Shown: positions 8,805 through 16,653, counted from the stretch's first letter. The stretch: DNA of 44,477 bases from Blastococcus sp. TF02A-35 (GCF_004571075.1 NZ_SPQP01000032.1:1-44477), one strand, 5' to 3'. Translations and numbers: made by a program. The notes: generated by a model not told the origin, from the letters alone.

Positions 8805-9176
8805 CTACTGGCCCCAGCGCGGGATGGCGGCGGCACCGGGCGCGTGACCGTGGGTGGACGGCCGGCTGCCCTTCTTCCCGCGCCCCGGACCGCCGGCGCC
8901 GGGCACCGGCGTCGCCGCGCTCCAGCAGCGGAACAGCGACACCCACTGGGCGCCGGTCAGCGCGGTGGGCCGGGTGGTGGGGGACAGGTTCTCCTGGTGC
9001 AGCCAGCGGACACCGGCCGTGCCGGGCAGCTGCGAGCGGAGCAGCGCGCCCAGCGGGGCGGTCGGCGAGGCGAGCACGGCGTGCGCGAGGCGGTCGAACG
9101 CGGCGCTCTCCGCCTCCGGCAGGGTGGCGCGGGCCTCGGCGGCGGGAGCGTGCGAAATGGGGGCAGGGCGTGACAA
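8805..9176 (-). CDS. Hypothetical protein, 123 aa, TTG start
   Basis: I do not recognise this protein. The N-terminal two thirds look folded and helical (residues about 15-90, including FDRLAHAVLASPTAPLGALL and ALTGAQWVSLFRCWSA). The last 35 residues are rich in Gly, Pro, Lys and His and probably disordered. The TTG start is chosen because GGAGG (9182-9186) lies 5 bases upstream. The leader region upstream contains a possible 10-codon peptide and a strong hairpin, so expression may be attenuated. It is not clearly linked to its neighbours. Confidence 0.6.
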   Translation of the reverse strand: MSRPAPISHAPAAEARATLPEAESAAFDRLAHAVLASPTAPLGALLRSQLPGTAGVRWLHQENLSPTTRPTALTGAQWVSLFRCWSAATPVPGAGGPGRGKKGSRPSTHGHAPGAAAIPRWGQ

Positions 9177-9249
9177 GGGGACCTCCGCGGGGGAGTGGTG
9201 CGGGGCGTCCGCGGGCGGCGTCGGGCCCGGACAGGACGCAGGGGAGCGG

Positions 9250-9270
9250 GCGCCCGGGTGGACCGGGCGC
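9250..9270 (-). promoter_or_regulatory. Attenuator-like hairpin upstream of the 123-aa gene
   Basis: GCGCCCGG (9250-9257) and CCGGGCGC (9263-9270) are exact inverted copies around a 5-base loop. The hairpin lies between a possible leader peptide (9310-9342) and the TTG start at 9176, in the 130-base stretch expected to be untranslated. It could act as a conditional terminator. Confidence 0.4.
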
Positions 9271-9309
9271 GGACGGCGGACGGGAGATCCCGGCCCGCGG
9301 CGCGTCAGC

Positions 9310-9342
9310 TCAGAGGGTGCGCAGGCGCACGGAGTACCGCAT
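9310..9342 (-). CDS. Possible leader peptide, 10 codons (MRYSVRLRTL)
   Basis: A 10-codon ORF with three Arg codons starts at ATG 9342 and ends in TGA. It has its own leaderless-type hexamer TACGGT (9350-9355 on the minus strand), 7 bases before the ATG. It is followed by a strong hairpin and then by the gene at 8805-9176 on the same strand. This order is what a translational attenuation leader would look like, but a chance ORF of this size is not unlikely. Confidence 0.35.
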   Translation of the reverse strand: MRYSVRLRTL

Positions 9343-9432
9343 GGCCAGGACCGTAGGGCCACCCGCCCGCGGCGTCGAGTGGTTTTCCCGCCGCGCGACG
9401 TCCCGCCCTCGGGCGAGTCAGTCCTGGGCGGC

Positions 9433-9747
9433 TCAGTCCTGGGCGGTCTTGCGGGCCTGGTGGGCCTCCCAGCGGGCGCGGTCCTTCGCGCGGGCGCCGG
9501 CGTTGCGCTCCCACTTCTCCTGGCGCTTGCGGGCCCGGGTGAGCTCCCGCTCCTCGAAGGACTCGTGGTTGTCCCAGTCGTGCGCCGCCACGGCCATCGC
9601 CACGGCCACCAGCGCGACGATCGCGACGAACGACGCGAGGATCGGGTCCAGGAGCACGAAGGCGCCCACCGCGACAGCGATGCCCACCACGGCACCCGCC
9701 GCCAGCAGCGGCGGGACACGGCGGGACGACGGGCTGCCCTGGGTCAC
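9433..9747 (-). CDS. Small membrane protein with basic C-terminal helix, 104 aa
   Basis: This unrecognised protein has two membrane segments (about residues 12-32 and 36-56) followed by a charged helix, ERELTRARKRQEKWERNAG, that is probably cytosolic or coiled. The GTG start at 9747 is supported by GATACT at 9754-9759, at -12 to -7, a leaderless promoter. The 3' end is a tandem duplication: a 14-base sequence including the stop codon occurs at 9433-9446 and again at 9418-9431, so a second in-frame stop follows the first by five codons. The function is unknown. Confidence 0.7.
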   Translation of the reverse strand: MTQGSPSSRRVPPLLAAGAVVGIAVAVGAFVLLDPILASFVAIVALVAVAMAVAAHDWDNHESFEERELTRARKRQEKWERNAGARAKDRARWEAHQARKTAQD

Positions 9748-9753
9748 GCGACC

Positions 9754-9759
9754 AGTATC
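9754..9759 (-). promoter_or_regulatory. Leaderless -10 element of the 104-aa membrane protein gene
   Basis: GATACT on the minus strand ends 6 bases before the GTG at 9747, and there is no ribosome site. This fits transcription beginning at the start codon. Confidence 0.5.
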
Positions 9760-9979
9760 CGCCGCCGGTCCCCAGGACCTGGACCGGCACCGGGTAACAC
9801 TCGTCTCACCAGGGCTGTTCCGGGCCAGCCGGTGACCTTGCCGCCCTTGCGTCCGCGCTCCCGGGTCCCTACGGTCAGGACGACGGTTCAACAGCAGCCG
9901 TGATCTGCCAGTGCTGGTCGTCGTGTCGTTCGCGCCCGCAGGCTCACTGGTCCGGTACCCGCCCGAGAGGGGCACCTCC

Positions 9980-10378
9980 GTGACCGCTTCCTCGCTCGAC
10001 CGTCCTTCCACCATCGACGGTTCCTCCACCTCCGACGTCCTCGACCTGGGTCTGGTCACCCTGGTCCGGTCCGGTCCCGCCGCGATGCCCAGCCTCGCGG
10101 CCACCGGGGAGATCGACTGCACCACCGCTCCGCAGGTGCGGGCCCGCATCGAGCAGCTGCTCGACGACGGCGCCCGCGACCTGACCCTCGACCTGACCGC
10201 GGTGACCTTCCTGGACTCCGCCGGCCTCTGCGCCCTCGCGACGGTCCACCGCCGCACCACGGCCGACCAGGTCCGGTTCCGGGTGCTCGCCGCGAGCCGC
10301 GCCGTCATCCGGCCGATGCAGATCACCGGCCTGTGGGACCTGCTGGGTGGCCAGCGGGTGGAGTCGCTCGCTTCCTGA
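9980..10378 (+). CDS. STAS-domain anti-anti-sigma factor
   Basis: This 132-residue protein is a STAS domain of the SpoIIAA/RsbV type, which frees a sigma factor by binding its anti-sigma kinase. The core TGEIDCTTAPQVRARI is followed by LDLTAVTFLDSAGLCAL, where the Ser of DSAG is the usual phosphorylation site. The family C-terminus is also recognisable. GTG 9980 is chosen because it removes a non-homologous extension; a GTG further upstream (9911) is possible. An RsbW-like gene at 8262-8702 on the other strand and the PP2C phosphatase at 22,789 are candidate partners. The pairing is inference. Confidence 0.85.
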   Translation: MTASSLDRPSTIDGSSTSDVLDLGLVTLVRSGPAAMPSLAATGEIDCTTAPQVRARIEQLLDDGARDLTLDLTAVTFLDSAGLCALATVHRRTTADQVRFRVLAASRAVIRPMQITGLWDLLGGQRVESLAS

Positions 10379-10508
10379 CCCGTCCGTCCAGGGCCCCTGT
10401 CGCTAGCCGGCGGGGGCCTCTGCGCGCGGTGCCCGGGGCCGCGGGGCAGACTCGGACCCGCAGTCCGGCCCGCCCGGGGCCGAAGGCGGACACACGAGGA
10501 GGACCACC

Positions 10509-11723
10509 GTGCGGGAAGCGGTCATCTGCGAGCCCCTGCGGACGCCGGTCGGCGGATTCGGGGGCTCGCTGCGCGACGTCCCGGCGCAGGAGCTCGCCGC
10601 CACGGTGATCCGGGCGCTCATGGAGCGCACCGGGCTGCCGCCCGAGTCGGTCGACGACGTGCTGCTCGGCCACTGCTACCCGACCATGGACGCCCCGGCG
10701 ATCGGCCGCGTCGCCGCGCTCGACGCGGGCCTGCCGGTGACGGCGTCCGGTCTGCAGATCGACCGCCGCTGCGGCTCGGGCCTGCAGGCGGTCGTCTACG
10801 CGGCGATGCAGGTGCAGTCGGGCACGTCCGACGTCGTCCTCGCCGGTGGCGCGGAGTCGATGAGCAACGCGCCCTTCTACTCGACCGCCATGCGCTGGGG
10901 CGTCAAGGCCGGCCCCGGCGTGCTGCTGCAGGACGGCCTGGCCCGGGGCCGCGTCACCGCCGGTGGCCAGAACCACCCGGTGCCCGGCGGCATGCTCGAG
11001 ACCGCGGAGAACCTGCGGCGCGAGTACAAGATCTCCCGCGAGGCGCAGGACGAGTACGCCGTCCGCAGCCACCAGCGCGCCGCCGCGGCCACCGAGGCCG
11101 GCCGGTTCGCCGACGAGATCGTCCCGGTGACGGTCAAGCAGCGGAAGAGCGAGGTCGTCGTCGACCGGGACGAGCACATCCGCCCCGACTCGAACGTCGA
11201 GACCCTCGCCAAGCTGCGCCCGATCATGGGCCGCGACGACGAGGCCACGGTCACCGCCGGCAACGCGTCGGGCCAGAACGACGGTGCGGCCGTCGCGGTC
11301 GTCACGACCCCGGAGAAGGCCGCCGAGCTGGGCCTGCGCCCGCTGGCCCGCCTGGTCTCCTGGGGCGTCGGCGGCGTCCCGCCGAGGACGATGGGCATCG
11401 GCCCGGTCCCGGCCACCGCCAAGGCGCTCGACCTGGCCGGCATCAAGCTCTCCGACGTCGACCTGATCGAGCTCAACGAGGCCTTCGCCAGCCAGGTCCT
11501 CGCGGTCGCCCAGGAGTGGGGCTTCACGGAGTCCGACTGGGAGCGCACCAACGTCAACGGCTCCGGCATCTCGCTGGGCCACCCCGTGGGCGCCACCGGC
11601 GGCCGCATCCTCGCCACGCTGCTGCGCGAGATGGACCGGCGCGAGGCCCGCTACGGCCTGGAGACCATGTGCATCGGTGGCGGCCAGGGTCTCGCCGCGG
11701 TGTTCGAGCGGGTCGCGCAGTGA
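10509..11723 (+). CDS. Acetyl-CoA C-acetyltransferase (thiolase)
   Basis: This 404-residue thiolase makes or cleaves acetoacetyl-CoA or a longer 3-ketoacyl-CoA. The nucleophile Cys88 is in RRCGSGLQ, His358 in GHPVGATGGR and Cys388 in MCIGGGQG, so all catalytic residues are present. The ENLRREYKISREAQDEYA block and the NEAFA motif are also typical. The GTG start follows a clear GAGGAGG ribosome site. The stop codon overlaps the GTG of the ketoreductase gene by three bases, so the two act together. They could serve polyhydroxybutyrate-type acetoacetyl-CoA reduction or beta-oxidation in reverse; the sequence alone does not choose. Confidence 0.94.
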   Translation: MREAVICEPLRTPVGGFGGSLRDVPAQELAATVIRALMERTGLPPESVDDVLLGHCYPTMDAPAIGRVAALDAGLPVTASGLQIDRRCGSGLQAVVYAAMQVQSGTSDVVLAGGAESMSNAPFYSTAMRWGVKAGPGVLLQDGLARGRVTAGGQNHPVPGGMLETAENLRREYKISREAQDEYAVRSHQRAAAATEAGRFADEIVPVTVKQRKSEVVVDRDEHIRPDSNVETLAKLRPIMGRDDEATVTAGNASGQNDGAAVAVVTTPEKAAELGLRPLARLVSWGVGGVPPRTMGIGPVPATAKALDLAGIKLSDVDLIELNEAFASQVLAVAQEWGFTESDWERTNVNGSGISLGHPVGATGGRILATLLREMDRREARYGLETMCIGGGQGLAAVFERVAQ

Positions 11724-12472
11724 GCGCCCGCGTCGCGATCGTGACCGGTGCCGCCCGCGGCATCGGCGCGGCGACCGCGCTGCGGCTGGCGGCCGACGGG
11801 TTCGCCGTCGCCGTCGTCGACCTGAAGGAGGACGACGCCCGCGGCACCGTCGAGGCGATCGAGTCCGCGGGCGGCACGGCCCTGGCCGTGGGTGCCGACG
11901 TGGGCGACAGCGAGCAGGTGGAGGCGGCGGTCGAGCGGATCGCCACCGAGCTCGGCCCGCCGGTCGTGCTGGTGAACAACGCCGGCGTCACCCGGGACAA
12001 CATGCTGTTCAAGATGAGCGACGCCGACTGGGACGTCGTCATGCACGTGCACCTGCGCGGGTCGCTCCTCATGACCCGGGCGGCGCAGAAGCACATGATC
12101 GAGGCGAAGTTCGGCCGGATCGTGAACCTGTCGTCGACCTCCGCGCTGGGCAACCGCGGCCAGGCCAACTACGCCACCGCCAAGGCCGGCCTGCAGGGCT
12201 TCACCAAGACCCTCGCCATCGAGCTGGGCAAGTTCGGGGTCACGGCGAACGCGATCGCCCCCGGCTTCATCCAGACCGAGATGACCAAGGCCACCGCCGA
12301 GCGCATCGGCGAGGACTGGGAGTCCTACGTGCAGAAGCGGGCGGCGGCGATCCCGGTCGCCCGCGCCGGCGTTCCCGAGGACATCGCGCACACGGTGTCC
12401 TTCCTCGTCAGCGAGGGCGCCGGGTTCGTCTCCGGCCAGGTCATCTACGTCGCCGGCGGCCCCCGGAACTGA
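11720..12472 (+). CDS. fabG: SDR family 3-oxoacyl reductase (FabG-like)
   Basis: This is a 250-residue short-chain dehydrogenase that reduces a 3-ketoacyl-ACP or -CoA with NAD(P)H. The cofactor loop TGAARGIG (9-16), the NNAG motif (86-89), the catalytic Ser near 138-139, Tyr151 and Lys155 in the YATAK motif are present, as is the C-terminal FVSGQVIYVAGG. The GTG start overlaps the upstream thiolase stop, giving translational coupling. The pair may be functionally equal to acetoacetyl-CoA thiolase and reductase (PhaA-PhaB), but no synthase gene is nearby. Confidence 0.9.
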   Translation: MSARVAIVTGAARGIGAATALRLAADGFAVAVVDLKEDDARGTVEAIESAGGTALAVGADVGDSEQVEAAVERIATELGPPVVLVNNAGVTRDNMLFKMSDADWDVVMHVHLRGSLLMTRAAQKHMIEAKFGRIVNLSSTSALGNRGQANYATAKAGLQGFTKTLAIELGKFGVTANAIAPGFIQTEMTKATAERIGEDWESYVQKRAAAIPVARAGVPEDIAHTVSFLVSEGAGFVSGQVIYVAGGPRN

Positions 12473-12473
12473 C

Positions 12474-13376
12474 CTAGGACGACGGGTCGCGGTCGGGGTA
12501 CCGCGCGCGGGCGAGGGCGTAGACCCCGAACGCGGTGAACCCGACCGCGACCCCGGCCAGCAGCCAGGGGCCGGCGGAGACCCCCGCGATCGCCGTCATC
12601 GCGCCGTCGAGACCGGTGGCGTCGGTGACGTCGGCCGAGGTGGCCGCGCGCCACAGCAGGACGCCGACCAGCCCGAAGGCGATGCCCTTCGCCACGTACC
12701 CGACCCGCCCGATCCCCTCGATGAGCGGCTCCCAGCGGTCGGGGGCGGCGGGCAGGTCGATGTCCTTCATGAAGCCGCCGGTGAGACCGCGGGCCAGCGT
12801 GTACAGCCCGACGGCGACGACCCCGGCCGCGGCGAGGCAGACCGCCACGGTGCCGCCGGGGATCTCCAGCACCTCGTCGGTGAGCTCGGGGAGCCGCTCG
12901 TCGGCCTCGTACTCCAGCCCGAGGGCGAACAGCACGGCGGTGATCCCGAGGACCCCGTAGACCCCGCCCTTCGCCAGGCACTTGGCGCAGACGACGGCGG
13001 TGCGACGGCGGTGCGCGGCGTCCAGCAGCCCGCGCCACCAGAGCAGGATCTCCGCGGCCTGCCAGACGCCGAGGCAGACCAGGCCCAGGCCGATGGCCCA
13101 CAGCAGGGGGCGCCCGCCGGGCCCGTGGCCGACCGTCTGCAGCGCGCCGGTCTGGTCGGCGTCCGCGCCGCGCAGGCCGAGGGCCATCCGCGCCGCCAGG
13201 AAGGCGATCAGCAGGTGCATGGCGCCGTAGGCGACCAGACCGACACGGGCCAGGTGGGTGAGCACCGGGTGGTCGGTGACGCCCCGGGCCCGCTCGACGG
13301 CGGCGTGCACCCGACGGAGGACCCCGCCTCCCCCCATCACTCGCGGGCTCGCGGCGGACCCCTGAGGCGGGGCCAT
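12474..13376 (-). CDS. DUF1206 integral membrane protein (copy 1)
   Basis: This 300-residue membrane protein has six predicted helices arranged as three two-helix repeats. Each repeat carries a variant of the pattern ARVGLVAYG / AKGGVYGVLG / GRVGYVAKGIAFGLVG that defines DUF1206. The biochemical role is unknown. Its ATG shares one base with the stop of the second DUF1206 gene (TGATG), so it is translated from the same mRNA. The gene tail meets the convergent fabG with one base between. It is about 30-35 percent like its neighbour by eye, which suggests an old duplication. Confidence 0.88.
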   Translation of the reverse strand: MAPPQGSAASPRVMGGGGVLRRVHAAVERARGVTDHPVLTHLARVGLVAYGAMHLLIAFLAARMALGLRGADADQTGALQTVGHGPGGRPLLWAIGLGLVCLGVWQAAEILLWWRGLLDAAHRRRTAVVCAKCLAKGGVYGVLGITAVLFALGLEYEADERLPELTDEVLEIPGGTVAVCLAAAGVVAVGLYTLARGLTGGFMKDIDLPAAPDRWEPLIEGIGRVGYVAKGIAFGLVGVLLWRAATSADVTDATGLDGAMTAIAGVSAGPWLLAGVAVGFTAFGVYALARARYPDRDPSS

Positions 13377-14212
13377 CACGTCCGCTCGGGGTAGCGGGCG
13401 CGCACCACGAGGTAGGCGCCGAAGGCTGCGATGCCCAGCGCGACCAGGGTCAGCAGGAACGGCCCGGCCGGGGCCTGGAGCAGGGTGTGCAGCGCCCCGT
13501 CGAGCCCCGACGCCTTGGCCGGGTCGAAGGTGGCGGCCGCCCAGCACAGCAGCCCGCCCACCAGGGCCATGGCCACTCCCTTGCCGGGGAAGCCGACCTG
13601 GCCGAGGCGGGTGACCAGCCGGGTGGCGGCCGGCGGGCAGTCGCTGAGGTCGACCTCCTTGAGGAAGCGCTTGGCGACGCCCTTGTAGACGTGGTAGGCG
13701 CCGACGCCGACGAGGACCAGCCCGGCGGCCGCGACGAGCCAGCGCCCGGCCGGCCAGCCGAAGACCCCGGCCGCGGTCTGCTGCTGGGACGAGGAGCTGC
13801 TCTGCCCGCCGCCGGTGGCGAACCTGATCGCGAGCACGGCCAGCGCGACGTAGACGACCGCCTTGACCACCGCCCGGCCGGACCTCCGCAGCGCCGTGGT
13901 CCTGGCCTTGCCGCTGGCCGACCAGCCGTGCCGCCAGCGCAGCACCTCGGCCGCCTGCCAGACGGCGAGCGCGAGCAGGCCCAGCCCCAGCACCCAGAGC
14001 AGCGGCCCGCCCAGCGGGGACTCGGCGAGGGTGGCCAGGGCGCCCGACTGGTCGGCCGGGCGCGACGCCCCGCCCCACGCCAGCTGCAGCGCGAGCCAGG
14101 CGACCAAGAGGTGCACGACCCCGTAGGCGACGAGGCCGACGCGGGCCAGGTGCTCCAGGGCGTCGCTGTCGCCGGCCCGCCCGGCCATGCTCCCGGCCGA
14201 CCGCATGCTCAT
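13376..14212 (-). CDS. DUF1206 integral membrane protein (copy 2)
   Basis: This 278-residue protein shares the DUF1206 three-repeat layout with the next gene: LEHLARVGLVAYGVVHLLVAWLALQ, GRAVVKAVVYVALAVLAI and TRLGQVGFPGKGVAMALVGG mark the repeats. Six helices are expected. A Ser/Gln-rich linker (about residues 130-142) precedes the fourth helix. The ATG has an ideal GGAGGAACC ribosome site and is the first gene of a two-gene operon. Why two paralogues are needed is unclear; they could form a heteromer. Confidence 0.88.
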   Translation of the reverse strand: MSMRSAGSMAGRAGDSDALEHLARVGLVAYGVVHLLVAWLALQLAWGGASRPADQSGALATLAESPLGGPLLWVLGLGLLALAVWQAAEVLRWRHGWSASGKARTTALRRSGRAVVKAVVYVALAVLAIRFATGGGQSSSSSQQQTAAGVFGWPAGRWLVAAAGLVLVGVGAYHVYKGVAKRFLKEVDLSDCPPAATRLVTRLGQVGFPGKGVAMALVGGLLCWAAATFDPAKASGLDGALHTLLQAPAGPFLLTLVALGIAAFGAYLVVRARYPERT

Positions 14213-14298
14213 GGTTCCTCCTGGGACGGGGCGGCGAAGATGATCAGCGTGGCACGTGCCACGGTCCGGTGCCTCCCCGGTCGCCGGCCCGGGTGAGG

Positions 14299-14304
14299 GA
14301 CACT
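14299..14304 (+). promoter_or_regulatory. Leaderless -10 element of the Cys-tail membrane protein gene
   Basis: GACACT ends 6 bases before the GTG at 14311, keeping the A at position two and the T at position six of the TANNNT consensus. Confidence 0.4.
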
Positions 14305-14310
14305 GGGCGC

Positions 14311-14967
14311 GTGGCGAACGCAACCGGAATCCTGTCGGCGACCACCGCGGGCATGGCGACCCCCGCCGTCGCGCGGCGCACCTGGCCCCGCTGGGCGGCG
14401 CTGGGCGTCGCGATGATCGCGGTCGCGGTGGTGGCGGTGGCCTGGGACGCCGCCGGGGCGCGCCTGCTGCTGGGCGCGTTGGGGCTGTTCCTCGTCGCCC
14501 GCGGGGTGCTGCTGGTCCGGGGCGCCGGGGAGGTCGACGCGGAGCTCGCCGGCCGGGCGCGCCCGCTCGGGTCCGCCGCCGTCGTCGCGGGCCTGGCCGC
14601 CGTCGTCGTGGCTCTGGCGTCGGCCGCGCTCTCCGGCACGGTCCTGGTGGTCGGCGTGCCGCTGGCCCTGCTGGTCGCCTCGGCCGGCCTGCTCGCCCGG
14701 GGCGGGACCGCGCGTCGCGGCGGGCAGGCGCTGCTGGTGTGGTCGCTGCTGGTGACCGCGCTGCTGGTCGTCACCGGGCTGGTGCAGGACTGGGACCGGG
14801 CCGAGGGCCTGGCCACCATCGTGGCCGCGCTGGGCGTCGCCGTCCTCGGGCTGCCGCTGCTGATCGGCGCGGCCAACCTGCGCACCCTCGGTGCGCAGCC
14901 GGACCCGGCGCCGGTGCGCTCGGGCTGCGGTGGCTGCGCCTGCGGCGCCGGCGGATGCGGGTCCTGA
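14311..14967 (+). CDS. Multi-pass membrane protein with cysteine-rich C-terminus
   Basis: This 218-residue protein has six or seven hydrophobic segments of about 20 residues, almost all Ala, Val, Leu and Gly. The last 13 residues contain five cysteines in the pattern GCGGCACGAGGCG. I do not recognise the family. The tail resembles a small metal-binding site or a cysteine cluster that could be modified or bind iron or copper; that is inference. GTG 14311 is preferred because of the leaderless hexamer at -12 to -7; upstream ATG 14269 would add an arginine-rich extension that does not look like protein. A hairpin follows the stop codon. Confidence 0.75.
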   Translation: MANATGILSATTAGMATPAVARRTWPRWAALGVAMIAVAVVAVAWDAAGARLLLGALGLFLVARGVLLVRGAGEVDAELAGRARPLGSAAVVAGLAAVVVALASAALSGTVLVVGVPLALLVASAGLLARGGTARRGGQALLVWSLLVTALLVVTGLVQDWDRAEGLATIVAALGVAVLGLPLLIGAANLRTLGAQPDPAPVRSGCGGCACGAGGCGS

Positions 14968-14980
14968 CCGGCGCATGACC

Positions 14981-15005
14981 GGCAGGCCCTGGGTATGGGC
15001 CTGCC
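14981..15005 (+). terminator. 9-bp perfect hairpin abutting the SIR2 gene start
   Basis: GGCAGGCCC (14981-14989) and GGGCCTGCC (14997-15005) are exact inverted copies around a 7-base loop. The right arm touches the GTG at 15006. It can serve as terminator of the membrane protein gene, or as an operator or RNA switch for the SIR2 gene, whose start has no visible ribosome site. Confidence 0.5.
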
Positions 15006-16613
15006 GTGAGCGGACACGTCTTCGTCGTCGGGGCGGACCTGACCCGGCTGTCCTGCGACGACGTCCTGGTGCCCACCGACCGGTCGCTGCGCGTGGCCCG
15101 GAGCTGGCGGCCGCTGCTGCCGCCGGAGCTGGTGACCGAGGAGCAGGCCGACGGCGACTGCGTCGGGCTGTCCTGGTCCGGGGACGAGCGGGTGCTGGAG
15201 GTGCCCGCTGACGACGCGCGCCGCACCTGGCTCGTCGACACCGTGGACGACGGTGGCCGAGGGCTGCCGTGGCTGCTCGACGGCGCCCGCGAGGCACTGG
15301 CCGCCGTCGCCCGGCGGGAGGTGCGCGAGCCGGTGCACGGCCGCGCCCGCCGGCTGGTCGGGCTGCCGGCGCTGGGCACCGGCTGGGGCGGCGCGGCGGG
15401 GGAGCGGGGCAACCTGCTGCAGCAGCTGCTGCCGGTGCTGCGCGAGGCGGCCGCCGAGCACGGGTTCGACGTCGCCCTGGTGCTGCGCGGGCCGAGCGAC
15501 CTGGCCGCCGCGCAGCGGGTCCGGCGCGGCGAGGACGGCGGCTGGGACCTGCCCGACCACCTGCGCGAGCTCGCCGAGGAGATGGGGGAGCGGGCCCGGC
15601 GGGGGCAGCTGGCGGTCTTCATCGGCGCGGGGGTGAGCGCGGCCGCGGGCCTGCCCACCTGGGAGCAGCTGGTCGACGAGCTGGCCGCCCGCTCCGGCCT
15701 GGACGACGCGCTGCGCGCGGGCCTGTCCCGGCTGCCTCCGCAGGACTCGGCGGCGCTGCTGGCCCGGGAGCTGGGCACCGAGAAGCTGGAGGCATTCGTC
15801 GAGGAGCGGTTCGGCCCGGGCCCGTACGCGCTGGCGCACGCCCTGATCGCCGACCTGCCGGTGCAGGAGTTCGTCACCACCAACTACGACCCCCTGGTCG
15901 AGCTGGCCGCCGGTGACATCGGCCGCCGGGTGAAGGTGCTGCCCTACGACGAGGCCGAGCCGGGCTCGCCGTGGCTGCTGAAGCTGCACGGCGACGCGGC
16001 GCACCCGGAGAGCGTGGTGCTGACGCGCGAGGAGTACCTGCAGTTCGGCAGCACCGGGGCGGCGCTGGCCGGGGTGCTGCACTCGCTGCTGCTCACCCGG
16101 CACGTGCTCTTCGTCGGCACGTCGATGCTCGACGACGACCTGATCCGGATCGCCCACCAGGTGCGCACCGCGCTGCAGACGCAGGGCCCGTGCACCGGCC
16201 GGCGGACCGGCACCGTGCTGGCGCTGCGCGAGGACCCGGCGCGCGCCCGGCTGTGGGAGCGGGACGTGGAGACCGTCGCGATGGCCGGTGCCGACGTCCC
16301 GCCCGCCGAGGCGGCGCGGCGGCTGGAGGTGCTGCTGGACCTGATCGGCTGCCTCTCCACCCCGCCGACCGGCTACCTGCTGGACCCGGCGTACCGCGGG
16401 ATGCTCGACGAGGAGGAGCGCGCGCTGGCCGAGGTGCTGTGCGGCGTGGCCGACGTGCTCCGGCACGACACGGAGAGCACGGCGGCGATGGAGGTGGCCG
16501 GGCTGCTGCGCCGGCTGGGGCACGGCGGCACCGCCTCCGACGGCGACACCGCACCCGTCGACGTCGCCACGCAGGACCGGGACGACCGCCCGCAGGAGCA
16601 GCGGCCGGGGTGA
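15006..16613 (+). CDS. Macro-like/SIR2-domain fusion protein, predicted NADase
   Basis: This 535-residue cytosolic protein has two parts. Residues 1 to about 165 look macrodomain-like: VVGADLTRLSCDDVLVPTD resembles the GDITxLxxDxIVNxAN start, and GLPALGTGWGG (119-129) resembles the ADP-ribose loop. Residues about 185-390 are a SIR2 domain: FIGAGVSAAAG (205-215), TTNYD (291-295), KLHGD with His328 (326-330) and VGTSMLDDDL (370-379). This SIR2 group, without the zinc-binding cysteines of deacetylases, usually cleaves NAD, as in bacterial anti-phage proteins. The tail (about 500-535) is polar. The GTG start is weak, with no ribosome site. No defence partner gene is adjacent; next to it is a cytochrome P450. 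Confidence 0.82.
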   Translation: MSGHVFVVGADLTRLSCDDVLVPTDRSLRVARSWRPLLPPELVTEEQADGDCVGLSWSGDERVLEVPADDARRTWLVDTVDDGGRGLPWLLDGAREALAAVARREVREPVHGRARRLVGLPALGTGWGGAAGERGNLLQQLLPVLREAAAEHGFDVALVLRGPSDLAAAQRVRRGEDGGWDLPDHLRELAEEMGERARRGQLAVFIGAGVSAAAGLPTWEQLVDELAARSGLDDALRAGLSRLPPQDSAALLARELGTEKLEAFVEERFGPGPYALAHALIADLPVQEFVTTNYDPLVELAAGDIGRRVKVLPYDEAEPGSPWLLKLHGDAAHPESVVLTREEYLQFGSTGAALAGVLHSLLLTRHVLFVGTSMLDDDLIRIAHQVRTALQTQGPCTGRRTGTVLALREDPARARLWERDVETVAMAGADVPPAEAARRLEVLLDLIGCLSTPPTGYLLDPAYRGMLDEEERALAEVLCGVADVLRHDTESTAAMEVAGLLRRLGHGGTASDGDTAPVDVATQDRDDRPQEQRPG

Positions 16614-16653
16614 CCACGGTTGCCCGGCGCGACGGCTGGGCACGGCAGCCCCC

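Noticed and set aside
10386-10420. Possible terminator after the STAS gene
   Set aside because: Only six perfect pairs with a 16-base loop, not better than expected in this base composition.
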